A program made the translations under genes and the position numbers. DNA of 64,000 nt. It comes from Paenibacillus sp. HWE-109. Lineage in GTDB: Bacteria; Bacillota; Bacilli; Paenibacillales; NBRC-103111. Within the stretch, counting starts at the first letter, position 1, and each line of letters begins with the position of its first letter. The notes under the pieces are model-generated. The model searched no databases and had not been told where the DNA came from. It saw only the letters and a list, made by a program, of their open reading frames with translations. The DNA is taken from NCBI RefSeq assembly GCF_022163125.1, contig NZ_CP091881.1, forward strand, positions 3,286,001 through 3,350,000, in the 5' to 3' direction. Positions 33,526 through 41,185 of this stretch are shown here, in pieces.

Positions 33526-33990
33526 TCATTTTCTCTCTAAACCGAACTCATCTTCAAGAACTCCTTGCATGACATTGCCCGTCTCAATGACGTCTCTGAT
33601 TTCTTGCCAAACTTTTTTAGCACTTTCCTTTCGTTTTTCAGGGGAAATGTGTTTTGACATCGATAGCCTCTCTAATGCTGTCCCTGCTTCGGCAAGTTGT
33701 TTGAGTAATAAGTCTTTTAGTGCTGCAGGATGTAAATCCAGATTTGGTACATCCTCTAGAATGTTGGAGATGTATCCACCTGTTCGCGCATCAGCAATCT
33801 CAAGTGCAAGCTTCCAAGATAGACTAGATACGACAGAGTCAAAACCACTCGGTAATGGGCGCTCTCCGCTCTCAATCCGAGCAAGAGCTGTACGATCAAT
33901 TGGAATTCGATTTGCAAGTTCTTCTTGAGTTAAGTTCTTTTCTCTTCGAAACGCTTGAATGGCTTGTCCAATTGCGATATTTTTCACCAC
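33526..33990 (-). CDS. XRE-family helix-turn-helix regulator
   Basis: This 154-residue protein has an N-terminal HTH ('IGQAIQAFRREKNLTQEELANRIPIDRTALARIESGERPLPSGFDSVVSSLSWKLALEIADA', about 5-66) and a helical C-terminal half. The frame begins with two consecutive GTG codons (33990, 33987) directly after GGAGAG; either could start it. The last residues are just upstream of the AbrB-like fragment, so the authentic C-terminus may have been altered. It is probably a phage-borne regulator. Confidence 0.75.
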   Translation of the reverse strand: MVKNIAIGQAIQAFRREKNLTQEELANRIPIDRTALARIESGERPLPSGFDSVVSSLSWKLALEIADARTGGYISNILEDVPNLDLHPAALKDLLLKQLAEAGTALERLSMSKHISPEKRKESAKKVWQEIRDVIETGNVMQGVLEDEFGLERK

Positions 33991-34098
33991 CTCTCCAATT
34001 AATGTGACAAATTAGCACAAGACCACTATAGATTTGTGACACAGAAGCAACTTAAGATGAAATTAACGGATGATCGTTGCATCATCTCCTCTCCCCGC

Positions 34099-34133
34099 AG
34101 CCGCTGACAACTTTCTCCGTCAGCGGATTTTTA
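34099..34133 (+). terminator. Hairpin with T-rich tail
   Basis: CCGCTGAC and GTCAGCGG form an 8-bp stem followed by ATTTTTATT on the plus strand. No plus-strand gene lies upstream now. It may be a leftover from the original phage or a bidirectional barrier at the end of the excisionase-like gene. Confidence 0.5.
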
Positions 34134-34334
34134 TTGAGCGATACGATGATTCTGGCTTTCTTGCTGTTTCATCCAGCTCTCGATGGTTTCCATTCGGAAA
34201 AGGATGCGTGCGCCGACTTTGAAGTGTGGGATTTCTTTCTTGCGAACCATTGTGTAGATGGAATCGCGATGAACTCCTAAGTAAGATGCGATTTCGTCGA
34301 CTGTTAGTGTCTTACGTACGACTTGTTGGTCCAT
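34131..34334 (-). CDS. Excisionase/AlpA-type helix-turn-helix protein
   Basis: This 67-residue protein ('KTLTVDEIASYLGVHRDSIYTMVRKKEIPHFKVGARILFRMETIESWMKQQ') has the MerR-like winged helix of the excisionase/HTH_17 family: xLTVxEIAxxLGVxxxTVYxxxxxGxIPxxKVGxxxxFRxxxIxxW. The ATG at 34334 has AAAGGAGGTGATCAA upstream, an ideal ribosome binding site. Such proteins control excision or act as middle regulators in phages and mobile elements. A 17-bp operator lies 40 bases upstream. Confidence 0.8.
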   Translation of the reverse strand: MDQQVVRKTLTVDEIASYLGVHRDSIYTMVRKKEIPHFKVGARILFRMETIESWMKQQESQNHRIAQ

Positions 34335-34353
34335 TTGATCACCTCCTTTATAG

Positions 34354-34587
34354 TTACGCTGAAATTGTCTCATTCTCATTTTCTGAGAATTTTTCCACAA
34401 AAAAATAGCTTGGATTTAAAGATAATCCTTTAGTACAAACCAAAACATACTCTTCGATGCTCATTAAGGCGATTCCATTGATAATTCTATAAAATCTCTT
34501 TGGTTTAATTTCGGAACGACTTGCAACAAAGTTCATTCTCAAACCATTGGAATCGATATATTTTCTAATCTGTTCCACTACAGACAT
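34354..34587 (-). CDS. Cro-like small regulator, divergent from the repressor
   Basis: This protein of about 77 residues has a helix-turn-helix-like arrangement ('IDSNGLRMNFVASRSEIKPKRFYRIINGIALMSIEEYVLVCTKGLSLNPSYFF'). It is transcribed away from the XRE repressor gene at 34734, across a 146-base region with four operator-like palindromes. That is the cI/cro layout of temperate phages. The ATG at 34587 follows AAGGGG; a GTG three codons earlier is possible. Its tail overlaps a fifth operator. Confidence 0.65.
   Translation of the reverse strand: MSVVEQIRKYIDSNGLRMNFVASRSEIKPKRFYRIINGIALMSIEEYVLVCTKGLSLNPSYFFVEKFSENENETISA
34373..34389. promoter_or_regulatory. Phage operator, site 0 (TTCTC-N7-GAGAA)
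   Basis: TTCTCATTTTCTGAGAA is a perfect 5+5 palindrome identical in design to the four sites at 34601-34702. It lies inside the end of the Cro-like gene, about 40 bases upstream of the excisionase-like start, and may control that gene. Confidence 0.7.
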
Positions 34588-34600
34588 ATGATTCACCCCT

Positions 34601-34702
34601 TTCTCATTTTATGAGAACTCCTATCTCAATATTAATTCTCATTTAATGAGAAGTCAAGATTTTTTTCTCTAAATATGAGAATATTTTCTCTGAAAATGAG
34701 TA
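34601..34702. promoter_or_regulatory. Phage lysogeny-switch operator cluster, sites 1-4
   Basis: Four 17-base palindromes of the form TTCTC-N7-GAGAA occur between the divergent repressor and Cro-like genes. They are 34601-34617 (TTCTCATTTTATGAGAA), 34636-34652 (TTCTCATTTAATGAGAA), 34665-34681 (TTCTCTAAATATGAGAA) and 34686-34702 (TTCTCTGAAAATGAGTA, one arm mismatch). Centre spacings are 35, 29 and 21 bases. A half-site lies at about 34716-34720 next to the ribosome binding site of the repressor. Confidence 0.8.
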
Positions 34703-34733
34703 TTATGTTATTATTTTCTCAGAAGGAGGGAAG

Positions 34734-35078
34734 ATGATGTCTTCTCTTGGAGATCGATTGAAACAAGCTAGAGAACGTAAAAATTTAAATCAAATCCAGG
34801 TATATGAGCGTACAAAAATTAACAATAAAACTCTGAGTAGATATGAAAATGGTGGTAGTGAGCCAGACATTTCTACTTTAAAAACACTTGCATCGCTTTA
34901 TGAAGTTTCAGTCGATTGGCTAACTGGCCAGGATGTAAAACAAAGTGGAAGTAACTCGATTGACCGCGCCTTCTTCGGTGGCGCCGACCAGTACACCGAG
35001 GATGAACTGGAGATTGCCCGCGCCGCGGCGCAGGCTGCAGTTGAGGCTTATAGGAAGGGTTTGAACAAAAAGAAATAA
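34734..35078 (+). CDS. XRE-family phage repressor (cI-like)
   Basis: This 114-residue protein has an N-terminal HTH ('LGDRLKQARERKNLNQIQVYERTKINNKTLSRYENGGSEPDISTLKTLASLYEVSVDWLTGQ', about 4-66) and a short C-terminal tail ('EDELEIARAAAQAAVEAYRKGL') like ImmR-type repressors. It has no peptidase domain, so induction would need a partner. Two ATGs in tandem (34734, 34737) follow GGAGGGAAG. The operator cluster upstream suggests autoregulation. Its GC-richer 3' half is unlike the AT-rich 5' half. Confidence 0.82.
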   Translation: MMSSLGDRLKQARERKNLNQIQVYERTKINNKTLSRYENGGSEPDISTLKTLASLYEVSVDWLTGQDVKQSGSNSIDRAFFGGADQYTEDELEIARAAAQAAVEAYRKGLNKKK

Positions 35079-35116
35079 CAAATATCTGTCTCAGAAAACT
35101 TGCCTATAAAACATGC

Positions 35117-35167
35117 AAAAAGACCGAATAAAGCCTCCCTGTTAACAGGCGCTTTATTCGGTCTTCT
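35117..35167. terminator. Bidirectional terminator between the repressor and the ABC-3C-like operon
   Basis: AAGACCGAATAAAGC and GCTTTATTCGGTCTT form a 15-bp stem with A-run and T-run flanks on both sides. It serves the repressor (plus strand) and the operon ending at 35228 (minus strand). Confidence 0.88.
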
Positions 35168-35227
35168 TGCTATCTTTGCATATCAAAATAATAATACTCC
35201 ATTTAGATGAGGTATCTCTTTCTTTTA

Positions 35228-37024
35228 TTAGAATGTATCTTCAAATAATCTTCCTTTATTATCATCACTATCATCCAAGACTAAAGCTATATTAGTATCT
35301 GTAAATTGAAATGCATTTCCCATATCGTCTAAAGGGATATCATCTTCAATTACTGTGAGAATGTATTGGATATCATATTTCTTACAAACCTCATTAATTA
35401 CTTCTAGGTATTGTAATTTCTTTCTTCTATCCAGACTTTCAAGACTTCCATCATGGTATACAAATCTATAAAAAGAATGTTTGTTATAATTAATAAGTAG
35501 GGCAATATCAAAACAAACACAAAGTATTTTTTTATAAGTATGTCCTTTGTCTTTAGATGTAGTTTCTTCATTATTTAAATTTGCTATTTCTGCTTTGAAA
35601 TCGATATTTCCAACTGTATTAATTCCTATAGATAGTATTCCAGGCTGATTTATTATTTGTTTCATTAGACTATTAAAAGTAAGTCTGATATTAGTATATA
35701 AATTGTTTTCCTTAGATACTTCCTTAATAATTTCATCATTAGCTTCTAAGATATCATCTCTCAAATCTTTTAATTTATCATTGGCATTTTTTATTAGATC
35801 GATGTTTTGTAACTGAAACTTAAATCTTTCTATTTCTTTTTCTACACCTATAAGCTGAGATTGATAATTTTTGAATTTTTGAAATGTATCCTTCTCTTTC
35901 AAAAAAGATAAAAGTTCTGATCTTTTATTATTTAAGTTCTCTAATTCTACATTTACATCAACTAACTGGATTTCTTTGGATACAAGGATATCAAATAAAT
36001 GCTTATTTCTTTCTGCTGTCACTCTTTCATTAAATTTTATTAGACTTTGATAGTCCCTCTTTAATTGTTCTGAAAAATATATCTTTGACTCTGAAAAGAT
36101 TTGTTCGACTTCCTCAAGATCAAATGATGATTTAATCCTCAATGACTCTTTAATTTTATCAATTTCAAAATTAAGTGAATATTTTTCTGAATTATACTTT
36201 GAAATTATCGATTCTAAATCTTCAATTAGTGATTTATTAATATCAGATTCTTTTTGATAAAAGTCAAAATTATCTACATGTAAAGATAACTCATTTCGTT
36301 CTTCCTCTTTTATTTTAATAAGACCATTAATTTTATCAACTGCCTCAGTATTAATAGAAAATTCATTTTCTAATCTATTAATCATTTTTTCCTGCTCATT
36401 TGCCTCGTCATGAAGCTTGTATTTATTTATCACACATTCATCATTAAATCCTAATAAATTAAATAAAAATGGCTTCCAATCAATATCTTTACCAGCAAAT
36501 TTACTTAAATGAAAAACCTTATTATAATCTTCTTGCGTTCTCAAAAAGTAATTAACTGTCTGCCTATAATCGTAAGACTGTAAAACATTAAAATCAAGTA
36601 ACTTGTCGAGTATAATTTTTGGGTTTTTATCTGGAAATTTGCTTTTAAGGGGCAGATCTTTATAATCCCAATTTAAAAGATCGACGAAGTCCTGATCTTT
36701 TTCTTGATGTTTTTCAATTGATATTTTGCTTGGATTTCCAACCGATCTCTTAACAGTTATGTAATTTCCATCATTTAATTTTATTTCTAAAAAGAAAACA
36801 TAATCATTAAATTTCTTTTTATGCTTCACAAATATATGTTCTTTATTAATACTCTTAAGCAACAAAAAGTCAATAATAGTAATTAATGTAGTTTTCCCTA
36901 AATTATGAGTGTCTTTATCACGATCGTAACTTTTAGTAACTTTGCCTAATATAATATTTAACCCCTCAGAAAACCTAGAGACTTTAAAACTCTTTTTATT
37001 TGAGTATATTTTCATAATTTTCAT
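35228..37024 (-). CDS. DUF2326-type ABC/Rad50-like ATPase of an ABC-three-component system
   Basis: The N-terminal half-domain of this 598-residue protein is Rad50/RecF-like: 'FSEGLNIILGKVTKSYDRDKD...NLGKTTLITIIDFLLLK'. The P-loop is embedded in a long insert ending in NLGKTTL, as in DUF2326 proteins. A long coiled coil follows (about 200-430), and a C-terminal half with 'CFDIALLINYNKHSFYRFVYHDGSLESLDRRKK' (Walker B and D-loop region). Known ABC-3C systems pair such ATPases with a small 'middle component' and an effector protein, which matches the two genes directly upstream. The start overlaps the middle-component gene by 29 bases. I infer an anti-phage or anti-plasmid sensor-motor role. Confidence 0.8.
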   Translation of the reverse strand: MKIMKIYSNKKSFKVSRFSEGLNIILGKVTKSYDRDKDTHNLGKTTLITIIDFLLLKSINKEHIFVKHKKKFNDYVFFLEIKLNDGNYITVKRSVGNPSKISIEKHQEKDQDFVDLLNWDYKDLPLKSKFPDKNPKIILDKLLDFNVLQSYDYRQTVNYFLRTQEDYNKVFHLSKFAGKDIDWKPFLFNLLGFNDECVINKYKLHDEANEQEKMINRLENEFSINTEAVDKINGLIKIKEEERNELSLHVDNFDFYQKESDINKSLIEDLESIISKYNSEKYSLNFEIDKIKESLRIKSSFDLEEVEQIFSESKIYFSEQLKRDYQSLIKFNERVTAERNKHLFDILVSKEIQLVDVNVELENLNNKRSELLSFLKEKDTFQKFKNYQSQLIGVEKEIERFKFQLQNIDLIKNANDKLKDLRDDILEANDEIIKEVSKENNLYTNIRLTFNSLMKQIINQPGILSIGINTVGNIDFKAEIANLNNEETTSKDKGHTYKKILCVCFDIALLINYNKHSFYRFVYHDGSLESLDRRKKLQYLEVINEVCKKYDIQYILTVIEDDIPLDDMGNAFQFTDTNIALVLDDSDDNKGRLFEDTF

Positions 37025-37259
37025 ATTCTATCAACTCCAACGAATCCGTATCTTGATGATAATCCAATTTTCCCAATAAATACAAAAAATTCAAAGATGG
37101 CAAAAAACCATAACTTATTATATCACCCTTCTGTGTTAAAATTTTATTGTACAACTCGTCATATTTAATTACTTTTTGTTCATTAAGTACTTTTAAAATT
37201 AGACCACTTATCGTCAACACAGAATTATCTAAATTAAAATATTTATGTGGCTTTATCAT
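36996..37259 (-). CDS. ABC-3C middle component (MC6-like) small protein
   Basis: This 87-residue winged-helix-like protein ('NSVLTISGLILKVLNEQKVIKYDELYNKILTQKGDIISYGFLPSLNFLYLLGKLDYHQDTDSLELIE') has the size and the 'SLNFLYLLGKIDY...DSLEL' ending I associate with middle component 6 of ABC-three-component systems. It is wedged between the protease and ATPase genes and overlaps both, by 17 and 29 bases. TAGGAGACAAAT precedes its ATG. In the proposed systems this part links the ATPase to the effector. The assignment rests on size, position and recalled pattern. Confidence 0.75.
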   Translation of the reverse strand: MIKPHKYFNLDNSVLTISGLILKVLNEQKVIKYDELYNKILTQKGDIISYGFLPSLNFLYLLGKLDYHQDTDSLELIEYENYENILK

Positions 37260-38385
37260 ATTTGTCTCCTATATCACAATTCCAATACATAAAATGTATA
37301 AATACCCATATTAGATTTCTATCGGATCTTAATTTATCAATATTCCTTAATAAAATATAATCTACTAAATATATTAAAATCTCTTCAAATTTATTAAAGT
37401 CACTTCTTTTAGAAGTGATTTTAAATTGCAATTCATCGGTTGTTGATGTGTACATTTTTAGGAACTTACGATTTCTCGGATCTGCCAAAAAATTTTTAAT
37501 TTTCGAGAAATAACTTAAATGCTTATCACGAATGTGTTTAAAATACTCATCTGATAAATTATTGATAACATTTTTTATCTCTATTTCAGGTCCATCCAAA
37601 TCAAAGTTATCCAAACTGCTTTTAATATCTTCACACTCTTCAGCGAAAAATAAGATTAGATCTTTAATATCTTCTTCATAGAATGTCAGTGGTTGCTTAA
37701 TGAATATTTTTTCTTCATTATTTAATAATACTTGATTAACATTATTCTGAATATGAATATCCTCTTTTATCTCAAGTCCTTTTCCCTCTAATATCGCCCT
37801 TATTTTTGAAATACTAATCGCGGACAAAGAAATAGCTTTTTTTCCTGCAAGAGATTGAGTTATTACTACCCCGGCTAATCTATTTTCTACAAATAAAGGA
37901 GCACCTGATAGACCAGAAAAATCATCAATCCTTGAATTCCCAATATCTAGAACGAGATCCCACTCAAAAAAATTAGTCATATCCGGTTCAACTTTCCTAC
38001 TGATATGTCCATCACACCAATTACTTGTGCTCCATTTAACAAGTGGATAACCATAAGTAGAAAATTGATGATCTTTTTTTGGATCAAAATCAACAAAACA
38101 TAAATTTACAGAATCGATACTTTCATTTAATTGCAATATTGAAATCGGACCTAATTCATCCCTATTCCCAATAGGGACAGCCGTTCTTTCTATTGGTACA
38201 TTCATAATATTCAGAAACTGTAATCTTATTGTTAAATTTTCATCAAAATAATTTGCTATTGAGTGTGTTGCTGTAACTACTTTATCATTGGAGACAAGAA
38301 AGGCAGTAGCCTTTTCATCCTCTTCCTCTTCGCCACAAAATAATCTAGCAACTGCTCTTTCTATCTCAATAGTATTAATACTCAT
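37243..38385 (-). CDS. Trypsin-like serine protease with long C-terminal domain (ABC-3C effector candidate)
   Basis: The N-terminal 190 residues of this 380-residue protein form a chymotrypsin-fold protease: His41 in 'KVVTATHSIANYF', a plausible Asp at 76 ('NRDELGPISILQL') and Ser160 in 'DDFSGLSGAPLFVENRLAGVV'. No signal peptide is present, so it acts inside the cell. The C-terminal half (about 200-380) is helical and charged and probably docks on the middle component and ATPase. ABC-3C effectors typically fuse a nuclease, peptidase or similar domain to a C-terminal recruiting domain. The start follows TTAGGAGAAACTA and overlaps the upstream gene by 11 bases. Confidence 0.82.
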   Translation of the reverse strand: MSINTIEIERAVARLFCGEEEEDEKATAFLVSNDKVVTATHSIANYFDENLTIRLQFLNIMNVPIERTAVPIGNRDELGPISILQLNESIDSVNLCFVDFDPKKDHQFSTYGYPLVKWSTSNWCDGHISRKVEPDMTNFFEWDLVLDIGNSRIDDFSGLSGAPLFVENRLAGVVITQSLAGKKAISLSAISISKIRAILEGKGLEIKEDIHIQNNVNQVLLNNEEKIFIKQPLTFYEEDIKDLILFFAEECEDIKSSLDNFDLDGPEIEIKNVINNLSDEYFKHIRDKHLSYFSKIKNFLADPRNRKFLKMYTSTTDELQFKITSKRSDFNKFEEILIYLVDYILLRNIDKLRSDRNLIWVFIHFMYWNCDIGDKYDKAT

Positions 38386-39613
38386 TAGTTTCTCCTAAAG
38401 TAATTATTGTAGATTCACCGCTACTTGGAATTTTCAAATCATATTTATATTTTAATTTAGACTCTTCATCATTAATTTTGCTTAAAATTGGATTGGGATA
38501 ATTTAAATATATCTTTCTTGTATATAAGGTATCCCTCGTTACAATCTTCGCGAGTGTTGCCATATCTGGATGTTCATTCTTCATTCCATCAGTAGATACT
38601 AAGTAATTTTCTGAATCAATCAATTCGTATAATTCTGATGGATTATTCCTACCACTGCCATGATGTGGAACCTTTATAACATCAAAATTCGGCAAATAAT
38701 CTTCTTTTTCTATTAGTTCTTTAATTTTCTCAATAATAATATCCGAATGAGAGTCAGCTAAAAATAATAATTTAAAGTTTAAATATTCAATTATAAATGA
38801 TATCGATGAACCATTTGTTGGAGATCTATCTTTTTCCAAATTAGTTTTAGAAAGAATTTCTAAATCTGATACTACTTTTTTACTTGATATATCTCTATTT
38901 TCATCTATGCTATCTATTTCAGGTCGAGAAAGCATATAAAATTCAAATGCATCATCAAAAATTTTGTCATCAGTTAATTTAAAACCTAATTTATAAGAAT
39001 TTAGTTGGTTTTTCCATACCGTTCGTAATCTCGATAGTTTTTTTGCATTTGGTGAAAGTATTCTAATTTTTATTTTTTCATTAACTTGAACAATATCTTT
39101 ACAGTCTACATTAACAGCTTTCATATCTAGATGAGTATTCCAGCTGTATGCCCCGCTATATAATAACGCTGCCAATGTAGAACCTTGCCTACCACTAATA
39201 TCTTTACTTTCATTATTTTCATTCTCTCTACTAGAGCTCATTGTTGTAATCATAGATTTTAAAATTATACGTTCTTCTTCTGAGATACTATTTTTAGATC
39301 TCTCCATTTCAAGATGTCTGTAACTGTTATACCAAACTTCAGCGATTTTGATAATTTGAGGATTATTTGAGTTTCCATTTTTTTTCAATAACTCTAAAAT
39401 ACCTAGGATATGGTCCTCATCTATATGGCTAACTACCAATAGATCAATTTGTTCATTATTTCCAGATAATTCAATCAATCTTTTCTCCAAATAATCTGTA
39501 TATGTATCTTCAAGTCCTCCATCAATTAAAATGTTAAATTTGGGATTTTCACCTAACGTAATCAAAAAGGAATCGCCTTCTTTTGCAGGAAACATTTCTA
39601 TTTTTACTGACAT
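38375..39613 (-). CDS. ComEC-like metallo-beta-lactamase-fold hydrolase, first gene of the ABC-3C-like operon
   Basis: This protein of about 412 residues begins with 'EMFPAKEGDSFLITLGENPKFNILIDGG'. Its metal-binding motif 'VSHIDEDHILG' (His63, Asp65, Asp67, His68) is followed by 'VPHHGSGRNNPSEL' and 'STDGMKNEHPD' near the C-terminus. This is the soluble ComEC/Rec2-type metallo-beta-lactamase domain without membrane parts. Relatives act on nucleic acids or cyclic nucleotides, and the substrate here is unknown. I use the ATG at 39613; GGGGG lies 13 bases upstream and the frame stays open to 39736. It overlaps the protease gene by 11 bases. Confidence 0.8.
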   Translation of the reverse strand: MSVKIEMFPAKEGDSFLITLGENPKFNILIDGGLEDTYTDYLEKRLIELSGNNEQIDLLVVSHIDEDHILGILELLKKNGNSNNPQIIKIAEVWYNSYRHLEMERSKNSISEEERIILKSMITTMSSSRENENNESKDISGRQGSTLAALLYSGAYSWNTHLDMKAVNVDCKDIVQVNEKIKIRILSPNAKKLSRLRTVWKNQLNSYKLGFKLTDDKIFDDAFEFYMLSRPEIDSIDENRDISSKKVVSDLEILSKTNLEKDRSPTNGSSISFIIEYLNFKLLFLADSHSDIIIEKIKELIEKEDYLPNFDVIKVPHHGSGRNNPSELYELIDSENYLVSTDGMKNEHPDMATLAKIVTRDTLYTRKIYLNYPNPILSKINDEESKLKYKYDLKIPSSGESTIITLGETNEY

Positions 39614-39714
39614 TAAAAGTTCACTACCCCCTATAAATTGAATATATTCCCATAATTTTACCACACCACATTCGACCTGAATAGACATTTTTTGTATCTT
39701 TAGAACTAGGACGA

Positions 39715-39723
39715 TGCTATAAT
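39715..39723 (+). promoter_or_regulatory. Extended -10 promoter for the RDD-family gene
   Basis: TGCTATAAT is an extended -10 element about 70 bases upstream of the plus-strand RDD gene. The -35 region is weak (TTGTAT at a 20-base spacing), as expected for extended -10 promoters. It lies in the divergent region next to the ABC-3C-like operon. Confidence 0.5.
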
Positions 39724-39795
39724 TTATGGGAGACATTACTATATAAAGAGGTTAATTACTATATATTTAATATCGAAAACGGAGGAACATCATTA

Positions 39796-40518
39796 ATGGA
39801 AGATGAGAATCAAGTCAATACAGAGATTCAATACATTGGATTTTGGAAGCGAGTTCAGATGCATATCTTGGACTTATTAATTATTGGCATTCCCGCCGTT
39901 CTGTTGTACAGATTCTCACTAAATACTTCAGTAAAAATCGGCTCAGTCTTCCCTTTCGTTATTTATTGGTTGCTTTTTTGTGCTTTCTACGTGTTAATGG
40001 CGGTCAAGTTTGGTGGTACCCCAGGAAAATTACTTAGTAAAGCTAGAATTGTAGACAAAGACGGAAACTTTCTTCATATTGGTAGTGCCGCAATTAGATA
40101 TCTGCTCTTTTTTCTTTATTCGATCATTATGGTACTCAAACTAAAAGAAGGAATTGATTTAAAAGTCAATTCACATGATATTAGTCACTTCTTAAGTACT
40201 CATAAAGGAATAATTTCATCAATCGGGAATTTTATTGGAGTTATAACTTTCATTGAATGTCTTACTGTTGCATTCAATAACAAAAAACGGGCAGGCCACG
40301 ACTTTGCTGCCAGGAGCTACGTAGTTTCTTTGGATACTTATAAACGAATGAAAGAAAAGCATGAGTCTCGAATAGATTTATCGCATGAAGATAACACAAG
40401 TACAAGTTCACCGGTATTTAAAAGCCTGGGAAAAGCTGTTCTGTGGATTATAATAGGCCTTATTATCTTTTTGGTTCTAGTTGGAGTTATTCATTTCATA
40501 TCAACTCAGAATGATTAA
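39796..40518 (+). CDS. RDD-family membrane protein
   Basis: This 240-residue protein has about five membrane segments. The RDD signature reads 'IGFWKRVQMHILDLLIIGIPAVLLY' (Arg and Asp in the first helix), followed by 'MAVKFGGTPGKLLSKARIVDKDG' and 'NKKRAGHDFAARSYVV', both typical of the family. RDD proteins are poorly understood; some act in ion or osmolyte exchange. GGAGG precedes the ATG. It is divergent from the ABC-3C-like operon and followed closely by the next gene, suggesting a two-gene unit. Confidence 0.82.
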   Translation: MEDENQVNTEIQYIGFWKRVQMHILDLLIIGIPAVLLYRFSLNTSVKIGSVFPFVIYWLLFCAFYVLMAVKFGGTPGKLLSKARIVDKDGNFLHIGSAAIRYLLFFLYSIIMVLKLKEGIDLKVNSHDISHFLSTHKGIISSIGNFIGVITFIECLTVAFNNKKRAGHDFAARSYVVSLDTYKRMKEKHESRIDLSHEDNTSTSSPVFKSLGKAVLWIIIGLIIFLVLVGVIHFISTQND

Positions 40519-40530
40519 AGGAGAACAATT

Positions 40531-40947
40531 TTGTTTATCAGACTCTTTAGCAAGATATACTTCAAGCTTTCATCACTTAAACAGAATATCAAGACACTCC
40601 CAGGAGACCATAATACGTTTGACGAAAATTGGGTTGCAACAATCCGATTAGAAATCGATGAAGTAGAATTATTCCTAAATAATATAAGATCATTAATTGA
40701 AAGTGGTTTCGAGGATACAGAAATTTTCACTGTCACTTCAATGATTAGGGAACTCAGAAAAAGTGATGAACAAGAAATGCATTTAAATATTTTCTATAAC
40801 GGAGAGCTTACTGGATTTACGATTATTGTTTACAGGCTGCCTAGCTCACTTATCGGTTTAGAATTTGTCACTGATAAAGAACTGGCAGAACAGATTCAAG
40901 GAGCAGCAGAGTTGTATGAAAATCCACAGGATAAAACATTGCATTAA
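40531..40947 (+). CDS. Unknown soluble protein downstream of the RDD gene
   Basis: This 138-residue mixed alpha/beta protein ('WVATIRLEIDEVELFLNNIRSLIESGFEDTEIFTVTSMIRELRKSDEQEMHLNIFYNGELTG') starts with TTG after AAAGGAGAACAATT. It lies 12 bases after the RDD stop, so the two are probably co-expressed. The pattern of a helix and a strand pair resembles small immunity proteins, but I recognise no family. Confidence 0.6.
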   Translation: MFIRLFSKIYFKLSSLKQNIKTLPGDHNTFDENWVATIRLEIDEVELFLNNIRSLIESGFEDTEIFTVTSMIRELRKSDEQEMHLNIFYNGELTGFTIIVYRLPSSLIGLEFVTDKELAEQIQGAAELYENPQDKTLH

Positions 40948-40962
40948 TTTAGGAGGCCCTCT

Positions 40963-41165
40963 ATGTTTAAAGCAGGCTTTATTCTTTCTACCAATGCACA
41001 TATCGATGCTGCAGTGCACAATAGATCCTAGTTTATCAAAGAAATACTAAAGGGAAAATGGAACCTTTATTCGAAGGTGGAGTCATTGAATCTCAATTCG
41101 AGACATCAGTGACTATAGCTGGAGGATATTTTTTGAAGAAGAATTGTGAGTTTAGGATTGTATAA
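40963..41165 (+). pseudogene. Possible remnant of a small gene
   Basis: A 22-codon frame beginning at 40963 has a strong AGGAGG upstream but stops early at 41031. A second coding-like piece ('MEPLFEGGVIESQFETSVTI' then 'AGGYFLKKNCEFRIV') ends at about 41165 in another frame. Together they look like a frameshifted small gene. There is no recognisable family, so this is a tentative entry. Confidence 0.25.
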
Positions 41166-41185
41166 TACTTAATTTGGAGTGAAAT

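Noticed and set aside
35228..37024. Reading the ATPase as a plain SMC or RecN housekeeping protein
   Set aside because: A genuine Smc is at 13189-16764. This protein has the insert-bearing P-loop ending in NLGKTTL, the shorter coiled coil and the operon partners of the DUF2326 group.
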